NCBI RefSeq assembly: GCF_036320965.1
Contig: NC_092240.1
Coordinates: forward strand, 16,442,501-16,506,500
DNA: 64,000 nt
From: Panulirus ornatus
Lineage: Eukaryota; Arthropoda; Malacostraca; Decapoda; Palinuridae
Direction: 5' to 3'
The notes under the pieces were generated by a model. The model saw only the letters and a list, made by a program, of their open reading frames with translations, was not told where the DNA came from and ran no database searches. Each line of letters begins with the position of its first letter. Within the stretch, counting starts at the first letter, position 1. The position numbers and the translations under genes were made by a program. Positions 57,515 through 64,000 of the stretch are shown piece by piece.

Positions 57515-58915
57515 TCCTGTGGGAGCAGCTGAGTGAGTGTCTCAGCAGCTTTGATGCATGAGACCAGGCTTTAGTGATTGATTTAAATGCAAAGATGAGT
57601 AATGTGGCAGTTTAGGGTATAATTGATGTACATGGGGTATTCAGTGTTGTGAATGGAAATGGTGAAGAGCTTGTGGATTTGTGTGCTGAAAAAAGACTGG
57701 TGATTGGGAATATCTCTTTTAGAAAGAGATATTCATAAGTATATGTATGTAAGTAGGAGAGATGGTCAAAGGGCATTATTCGATTATATGTTAATTGATA
57801 GGCATGTAGAAGAAAGACTTTTGGATGTTAATGTGCTGAGAGGGGCAGCTGGAAGGATATCTGATCACTGACTTGTGGAGGCAAAGGTGAAGATTTGTAG
57901 AGGTTTTCAGAAAAGAAGAGAGAATGTTGGGGAGAAGAGAGTAAGTGGGCTTGGAAAGATGCATGAAGAAATACCAAGAGAGATTTAGTCTAGAATGGCA
58001 AAAGGTGAGAGCATATGACATGAGGGGAGTGGATGAGGAATGGGATGTATTTAGTGAAGCAGTGATGGCATGTGCAGGACATGCATATAGCATGAGAAAG
58101 GTGGAAGGTAGGCAGATTAGAAAGGTTAGTGAGTGGTGGAATGAAAAAGTAAAGTTGTTAGTGAAAGAGAAAAGAGGCATTTAGACAATACTTACAGGGA
58201 AGGAGTGCAAATGTCTGGGAGATGTATAGAGAAAGTGGCAGTAGGTCAAGAGGAAGGTGCAAGAATTGAAAAAAAGGGCAAATGAGAATTGGAGTTACAG
58301 TACCATTAAACTTTAGGGAAAATAAAAAGATGTTTTGGAAGGAGGTAGATAATGTGCGTAAGACAAGAGAACTTATGGAAAACGAAACATTGAAGGGGGC
58401 AAGGGGGAAGTGATAATAGGTTAGTGATGGAGTGAGTATTTTGAAGGTTTGTTGAATATGTTTGATGATAGGGTGGCAGATGTAGGGTGTTTTGGTTGGG
58501 ATGGTGTTCAAGGTGAGAGAGTCAGGGAGAGTGGTTTGACGAAGAGAGAAGAGGTGGTGAAAGCCTTGTGGAAGATGAAATCCAGCAAAGCAGGGGGATT
58601 GGATGGCATTGAATTTGAATTTATTAAGAAATGGGGTGGCTGTGTTGTTGATTGGTTGTTAAGTATATTCAGTGTATGTATGGATCATGGTGAAGTGCCT
58701 GAGGATTGGCGGAATGCATGTATAGTACCATTGTACAAAGGCAAAGGGAATAAAGATGAGTGTTCAAATTACAGAGGTATAAGTTTGTTGAGTATTCCTG
58801 GAAAATTGTGTGGAATGGTATTGACTGAGAGGGTGAAGCTAAGTACAGAGCATCAGATTTGGGAGGAGCAGTGTGGTTTCAAAAGTGGTAGAAGATGTGT
58901 AGATTAGATGTTTAC
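57515..58915 (+). mobile_element. Old LINE fragment, endonuclease to RT
   Basis: Plus strand from GTGGGAGCAGCTGAGTGAGT through GDLNA-like, SDH-like and linker sequence to the RT (58449-58907 open: AGGLDGIEFEFIKKWGGCVV, VPEDWRNACIVPLYKGKGNK, NYRGISLLSIPGKL). It ends near GATGTGTAGATTAGATGTTT, upstream of motif A. Several stops and indels. Confidence 0.8.
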
Positions 58916-59235
58916 TATACCCTCAGACAATCCCATTTTCATCCACATAGATAACAACCTTTTCTTTCTACACATATCTCAGTGGTCCAAGAACTTATTT
59001 CCACTTCTGTGGTTCTATTCACTGCTGTGTCCATTCCCAGGTATTTAAAACACTTCACTTCCTCCAAATTTTGTCCCTAACTAGTCTGTCCCTTTGCCCT
59101 GTTAAACCTCACTTTGCTTTCAACTTCCTCCTTTCATACACTTGCCCAAACTCAGACACTTACTTCTACCATTTCTCTCGTGAATGTGCCACCAGTGCTG
59201 CAGCATTAGCAAACAACTGACTCGCTTCCCAGGCT
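58916..59235 (-). mobile_element. Old LINE fragment, inverted segment
   Basis: Minus-strand LINE sequence around and after the FADD region (CTCAGACAATCCCATTTTCA, CCCAGGTATTTAAAACACTT, CACTTCCTCCAAATTTTGTC), between two plus-strand pieces. Confidence 0.72.
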
Positions 59236-60510
59236 TCCTGCACATTATTAGAGTTATGACAGAATATACCTGGTAAGTTGTTTGCAAGAGTGGTGAATGG
59301 GAGGGTAGTGACAGGCACAGAGCGTCAGATTGGGAGGAGCACTGTGGTACCATGTTTGGTTGAGGATATGTGGCTCAAGTGTTTGAAGAATTTTTGTGAG
59401 AAATAATCAGAAACAGAAGCATTTGTTTGTGGCATTTATAGATCTGGAGAAAGCATATAATGTAGTTGATAGAGAGGCTTAATGAAAGTTGTTATGGATG
59501 TATGGTTTGGGAGGAAAGCTATTGGAGGCAGTAAGGAGTTTTGATAAAATGAGTAATGCATATGTGCAAGTAGGTAGAAAGGAGGAAAATGGTTCCAGGT
59601 GAAGGTGGGTCTGCAGTAGGGATGTGTGATGTCACCATGGCTGTTTAACCAGTTTATGTTTGGGGTGGAAAAGGAAATGAATGTGAAGAATTTCAGGAGA
59701 GAGCTAGGGGAGGCTTGGGAGGTGAGTCAGTCATTGTTTTCTGATGACATAACCCTAGTTGCAGATTCAAGTGAGAAACTGCAGAAGTTGGTATGTGTGG
59801 TTAAGAGTGTTGTGAAACGAGATAGTTGAGAGTAATTAAGAATAATTGTAAAGTTATTAGGTTTAACAGTGGAGATAGACAGGTTAGTTGGGGTGTGAGT
59901 TAGAATTGAGAAAAATAGACAGGTTAGTTGGGGGTGTGAGTTAGAATTGAGAAAACTTAGAGGAAGGGAAGCATTTTGGATGTCTTGGAGTAGACATGGC
60001 ATTGAATGGAATGTTGGGAGCTGAAGTGATTTATAGGGTGGATGAGGTAGAAAAGGTTTTCGGTACATTAAGGAATGTGTTGAGAGGTTCACTGTCTGGT
60101 AGAACAAAATAGGACATGTTTGATGTTATAGTAGTCTTGATGATGTATAGAATTGAAGTGTTACCTGTAGATGAGAATGTATGGAAGAGGATGAATGTTT
60201 TGAATATGAAATATTTTAGGATAGTGTGTGGTGTAAGAAGGATTGATCAAGTAAGGAATGATAGAGCAAGGGAGAGGTATGGTAATAAGCTGAAATGGTT
60301 TGGATATATGGAGAGTGAATTATGGGATAAGGAAAAGGGGGAGACCATATTGGAGTTATAAGGGTGGATTGGATAAGATTTTGAGTGCCTAGGGCTTGAA
60401 CATGCACAGGAGTATAAGGTGTACATGAGATAAAGGAAATTAGAATGATATGGTATACAGGGGGCAATGTGATGTCAGCAGAGTGAACCAGGGCATGATG
60501 ACATTAATGA
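59236..60510 (+). mobile_element. Old LINE fragment, RT and C-terminal domain, with a 40-nt tandem duplication
   Basis: Plus strand from GAATATACCTGGTAAGTTGT through degraded motif A (59430-59480), QGCVMSPWLF-like (59626) and a FSDDITLVAD-type active site near 59740, to the C-terminal domain and a 3'UTR start near 60500. The stretch ATAGACAGGTTAGTTGGG... TTAGAATTGAGAAAA is duplicated in tandem at 59875 and 59915. It lies 0.2 kb before TM9SF3 exon 4. Confidence 0.78.
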
Positions 60511-60693
60511 TGTGATGTAATCATTCCTGCCATTGTTCTTTGGTGCCATACTAGTTTATAGTTTCAAAGCTACTTGAAAGCCATTCATGCTTGTCCTTGT
60601 ATTCATTGTAAATATTTGTTTGTGCATGCAGTGAAGAGAGCATAGTCACATTGCCTACTGCTTCTTTTTGTAATATGTTAACGATAATTTCAG

Positions 60694-60932
60694 GCATTGT
60701 TGGAGAAGTAGATGAAGCCAATGATGTATATTATATTTGGACTCATAAGAAATTTGATCTTGGTTACAATGGAAACCAGATTGTGGATGTTAACCTGACC
60801 TCTGAAGCAAGACAGAAGCTTGAACTGGGAGCGAAGATCAAGTTTACCTATGAAGCAAACTGGAAAAAATCTAATGTGAAGTTTGAAGACAGGTTTGACA
60901 AATATTTGGATCCAAACTTCTTCCAGCACCGG
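60694..60932 (+). CDS. TM9SF3: TM9SF3 coding exon 4: lumenal domain up to first membrane segment
   Basis: After AATTTCAG the exon reads (G)[19 protein letters not shown], then [20 protein letters not shown] and ends [18 protein letters not shown]. These correspond to the [27 protein letters not shown] and [18 protein letters not shown] blocks of vertebrate TM9SF3. The NLTS tripeptide is a possible N-glycosylation site on the lumenal side. The donor is CGG|GTAGGT at 60932/60933 and the exon ends on a whole codon. Length 239 nt (79 codons plus the two bases completing the glycine codon). It lies between two old LINE fragments (59236-60510 and 61012-61690). Confidence 0.96.
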
Positions 60933-61011
60933 GTAGGTTTTCTATAGATTGACCTTTTTTGATTTTATAAGACTTAATTCTTTATTTTATGTTTCTGTTT
61001 ATGTCACTGCT

Positions 61012-61690
61012 TTTAAAGACAAAAATGGGTATGTTTGTTGATATTGTAATCTTGTTGGTATTGTATAAATGCAAGGCATGGGCCTTAGATTAAACTGTAG
61101 AGAAGAGGGTGGATGTGTTTGAAAGGAAATGTTCGAGGACCATATGTGGTGTAAGAAGGATTGATTGAACATGAAATAATATGGTAAGAGAGAGGTGTAG
61201 CAGTAAGAGGAGTAAGTGTTTAAGAGAGCAGAAAGAAACAAGGTAAGAGAGAGGTGTGGTAGTAAAAGGAGTAAGTATTTAAGAGAGCTGAAGAGGGTAT
61301 CCTGCAATGATATAGACATATGGAAAGGATGACTGAGAGGATATACATGTTAAAAGTGGAGGGAATGAGGAAAAGGGGGAAATGTGGGAGTAGGTGGAGG
61401 GATGAAGTGAAAGATGCTCTGATTGCTTAGGCTCTGAACTTGCAGGAGGGTGTGAGGTGTGCATGTGGTAGAGCAAATTGGAGTGATGTGGTATACAGAG
61501 AACTACATGATGTCGATGGACTGAACCAGGGCATATAAAGTGGTTAAGGAAACCATGGAAAGGTCTGTGGGACCTGGTTGTTGATAGGGGCTGTGGTTTT
61601 GGTCTATTATACATGACATCTAAAGAGTGGAAATGAATGAGTAAGGTAATTTCTTTGCTCTACGTGCTACCTTGCTCACTTGGGGAATTG
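61012..61690 (+). mobile_element. Old LINE 3' fragment with a 59-nt tandem duplication
   Basis: Starts AAGACAAAAATGGGTATGTT (KMGMF), continues through the C-terminal domain and a degraded long-type 3'UTR to GTGCTACCTTGCTCACTTGG. The block from GGTAAGAGAGAGGTGTRG to AAGAGAGC is repeated at 61183 and 61242 (period 59). Confidence 0.75.
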
Positions 61691-61849
61691 CGTACGTAGG
61701 ACCCCTGCATTATTGAAGGGTTGTGCTTTTGAGAAATATCTGTATTGCGGATTTTCATAATGCAAATCAGTTTCACATGTTCTCCCATGTCTTAAGATGT
61801 GTGTGTATGGAAATCTTTTGGTCAAGGTCAACACGTAATAAAAAACATA

Positions 61850-63010
61850 TTTTTTTTTTTGCCGCTGTCTTCCGCGTTTGCGAGGTAGCGCAAGGAAACA
61901 GACGAAAGAAATGGCCCAACCCACCCCCATACACATGTATATACATACGTCCACACACGCAAATATACATACCTACACATCTTTCCATGGTTTACCCCAG
62001 ATGCTTCACATGCCCTGATTCAATCCACTGACAGCACGTCAACCCTTGCCTTGCATGTCTATTCCTTGCCCTCCTTTCACCCTCCTGCATGTTCAGGCCC
62101 CGATCACACAAAATCTTTTTCACTCCATCTTTCCACCTCCAATTTGGTCTCCCTCTTCTCCTCGTTCCCTCCACCTCCGACACATATATCCTCTTGGTCA
62201 ATCTTTCCTCACTCATTCTCTCCATGTGCCCAAACCATTTCAAAACACCCTCTTCTGCTCTCTCAACCACACTCTTTTTATTTCCACACATCTCTCTTAC
62301 CCTTACGTTACTTACTCGATCAAACCACCTCACACCACACATTGTCCTCAAACATCTCATTTCCAGCACATCCATCCTCCTGCGCACAACTCTATCCATA
62401 GCACACGCCTCGCAACCATACAACATTGTTGGAACCACTATTCCTTCAAACATACCCATTTTTGCTTTCCGAGATAATGTTCTCGACTTCCACACATTCT
62501 TCAAGGCTCCCAGGATTTTCGCCCCCTCCCTCACCCTATGATCCACTTCCGCTTCCATGGTTCCATCTGCTGCCAGATCCACTCCCAGATATCTAAAACA
62601 CTTTACTTCCTCCAGTTTTTCTCCATTCAAACTTACCTCCCAATTGACTTGACCCTCAACCCTACTGTACCTAATAACCTTGCTCTTATTCACATTTACT
62701 CTTAACTTTCTTCTTTCACACACTTTACCAAACTCAGTCACCAGCTTCTGCAGTTTCTCACATGAATCAGCCACCAGCGCTGTATCATCAGCGAACAACA
62801 ACTGACTCACTTCCCAAGCTCTCTCATCCCCAACAGACTTCATTTTTGCCCCTCTTTCCAAAACTCTTGCATTCACCTCCCTAACAACCCCATCCATAAA
62901 CAAATTAAACAACCATGGAGACATCACACACCCCTGCCACAAACCTACATTTACTGAGAACCAATCACTTTCCTCTCTTCCTACACGTACACATGCCTTA
63001 CATCCTCGAT
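61850..63010 (-). mobile_element. Young LINE copy, 5'-truncated, intact RT/C-terminal frame (short 3'UTR)
   Basis: Minus strand. T-run at 61850-61860, short 3'UTR, frame open from 62942 to 61992 (316 codons: QGCVMSPWLFNLFMDG, FADDTALVAD, C-terminal domain). A small loss near 62045 replaces the normal VNWSDVVYRG end with a different tail. The 5' truncation is near 63010 (CATCCTCGATA). It lies in intron 4, antisense to TM9SF3. Confidence 0.87.
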
Positions 63011-63626
63011 ATAATTTTTACTCACTACAATTGATAGGCACAAAAATACTGAAGGTTCATTTACTAAGATGTTGCTGAATGGTGCATGAGGTGGTAGTGG
63101 CAGTGGGGTAGTTGTAGAATGGAGTTAAAGGGAGGCTGAGTAGTGGCACCAGAAGTGTTGTCTTTTCCAGCCCTGCCATTATCATCACTTTCCACATCAT
63201 AGGCTGTAGACTCTACATTGGTGATGAGAAAGCATCAAGAGTTGTGTGCTATTGTTAGTGCATATTTATGTACCGCTCTCTTTAGTAGTCAGTTGTACCA
63301 TTTCGTGATCATGCTACGTTTTTTGTTGGGATCATAAACACTAATGATTTCCACAACTTCATCAATGAAGACAAAAGTCTTCAACAGGTGATTTGTCATC
63401 TGCTGAAATGGGGTGGGTGGCGCTTCTATAACTGTCTGCTTCTTCTCCATCTAACTTTTGCTCAGTCAGCATGAGATCTTCATTTGATATATCTTAGTTG
63501 TTCATTCATAGTTGGAGATGGATTGTGTTTTAGCAATAGTATCTGTAGGTATCTCAACTTTTCTGCACCTGCACTTACTCTAACACTTTGATATTTCAAA
63601 TTTTGATCCTTTTTGCTCTTTTTCAG
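63011..63626. other. End of TM9SF3 intron 4, no recognised repeat
   Basis: About 0.6 kb of intron up to the exon 5 acceptor. Nothing recognised. Confidence 0.55.
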
Positions 63627-63758
63627 ATCCATTGGTTTAGCATCTTTAATTCATTCATGATGGTGATATTCCTGGTGGGTTTGGTATCAATGATACTAAT
63701 GAGAACTTTACGTAAAGACTATGCACGTTATTCCAAAGATGAAGAAATGGATGACATG
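63627..63758 (+). CDS. TM9SF3: TM9SF3 coding exon 5: first transmembrane helix and cytosolic loop
   Basis: The acceptor is CTTTTTCAG at 63626. The 44 codons encode [40 protein letters not shown] and MDDM. This is practically identical to the vertebrate TM9SF3 segment that starts just after FFQHR. The stretch from about FNSFMM to SMILM is a hydrophobic helix and is the first membrane span after the signal peptide; [12 protein letters not shown] is the basic cytosolic flank. The donor ATG|GTAAGT is at 63758/63759 (phase 0). The remaining exons, with the other eight membrane spans, are beyond the window. Confidence 0.96.
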
Positions 63759-63925
63759 GTAAGTAGACACACAAGTAGATAGGAATTGTGACTGTCCCTG
63801 TTTTTTTATAATTATAAGATTACCTCTAATGGTAAATAATATTACTTTCCAAGTTTTAACAATAATTGTTTATTGTAGTTGCATCTCACGAGTCTGTCCC
63901 TGATTTTTTTATATTTATAAGATTA

Positions 63926-64000
63926 GGGAGGTGAATGCAAGAGTTTTGGAAAGAGGGGCAAGTATGAAGTCTGTTGGGGATGAGAGAGCTTGGGAAGTGA
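63926..64000 (+). mobile_element. LINE RT fragment running off the right edge
   Basis: Begins at TTAGGGAGGTGAATGCAAGA (VREVNARVLERG) and continues to the window end in the young-copy sequence. It lies in TM9SF3 intron 5, in sense orientation. Confidence 0.85.

Larger units (their letters stand above)
37314..63758 (+). other. TM9SF3: TM9SF3 gene, 5' half (five coding exons, runs off the window)
   Basis: The five coding exons described below splice to 75+196+123+239+132 = 765 nt, exactly 255 codons, with no stop. All introns are GT-AG and the exon phases agree (0, 1, 1, 0, 0). The product matches the N-terminal half of the nonaspanin TM9SF3, a nine-membrane-span protein of the Golgi/endosomal system; vertebrate TM9SF3 is about 590 residues, so a little over 40% is here. 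Introns are about 17.1, 1.65, 4.2 and 2.7 kb, and the fifth starts at 63759. All four complete introns carry LINE copies on both strands. Residual doubts are the 5'UTR and promoter, which I cannot place, and possible extra 5' non-coding exons. Confidence 0.95.

Overview
This is a eukaryotic, intron-containing and extremely repeat-rich genomic segment. The host gene encodes an animal protein, and the LINE load, the very long (TA)n tracts and the TA/TG-rich microsatellites suggest an arthropod, most plausibly a decapod crustacean. The organism is an inference from repeat style, not from a marker gene.

One host gene is recognisable: the 5' half of TM9SF3 (transmembrane 9 superfamily member 3, nonaspanin) on the + strand. 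Five coding exons (37314-37388, 54489-54684, 56337-56459, 60694-60932, 63627-63758) join in a consistent reading frame to 255 codons. They cover the signal peptide, the whole lumenal domain and the first membrane segment; the rest lies beyond the right edge. Intron 1 is about 17.1 kb and is filled with retrotransposons.

Almost everything else is mobile DNA. A single-ORF non-LTR retrotransposon family (about 3.5 kb; AP-type endonuclease, reverse transcriptase, C-terminal domain; probably RTE-like) is present in more than 25 pieces on both strands. They range from nearly intact (uninterrupted 640- and 629-codon reading frames) to old and badly frameshifted. Two copies are full length (40942-44488, 48477-52024). 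The family has a conserved 3' stem-loop, comes in long and short 3'UTR forms, and is repeatedly joined to long (TA)n tracts. A short non-autonomous element (about 240 bp, five copies plus one head-only piece) appears to be built from the LINE's own 5' end and 3' stem-loop.

Layout: 0-2.4 kb, LINE pieces and one short element. 2.4-4.6 kb, a tRNA-like stretch and an internally deleted Tigger/pogo DNA transposon. 4.6-18.3 kb, a LINE/(TA)n mosaic with inversions. 19.2-29.1 kb, an old tandem array with a unit of about 315 bp, opened by several LINE insertions and bracketed by a direct repeat. 30.1-34.2 kb, old LINE and short-element copies. 34.5-35.3 kb, a degenerate 21-bp minisatellite. 35.3-37.3 kb, single-copy-looking DNA upstream of TM9SF3. 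37.3-64 kb, TM9SF3 exons separated by LINEs, (TA)n tracts and a dimeric tRNA-derived SINE.

Boundaries of old LINE fragments were set by eye and may be off by tens of bases. I saw no rRNA, no CRISPR array, no bacterial-type operon and no other convincing host gene.
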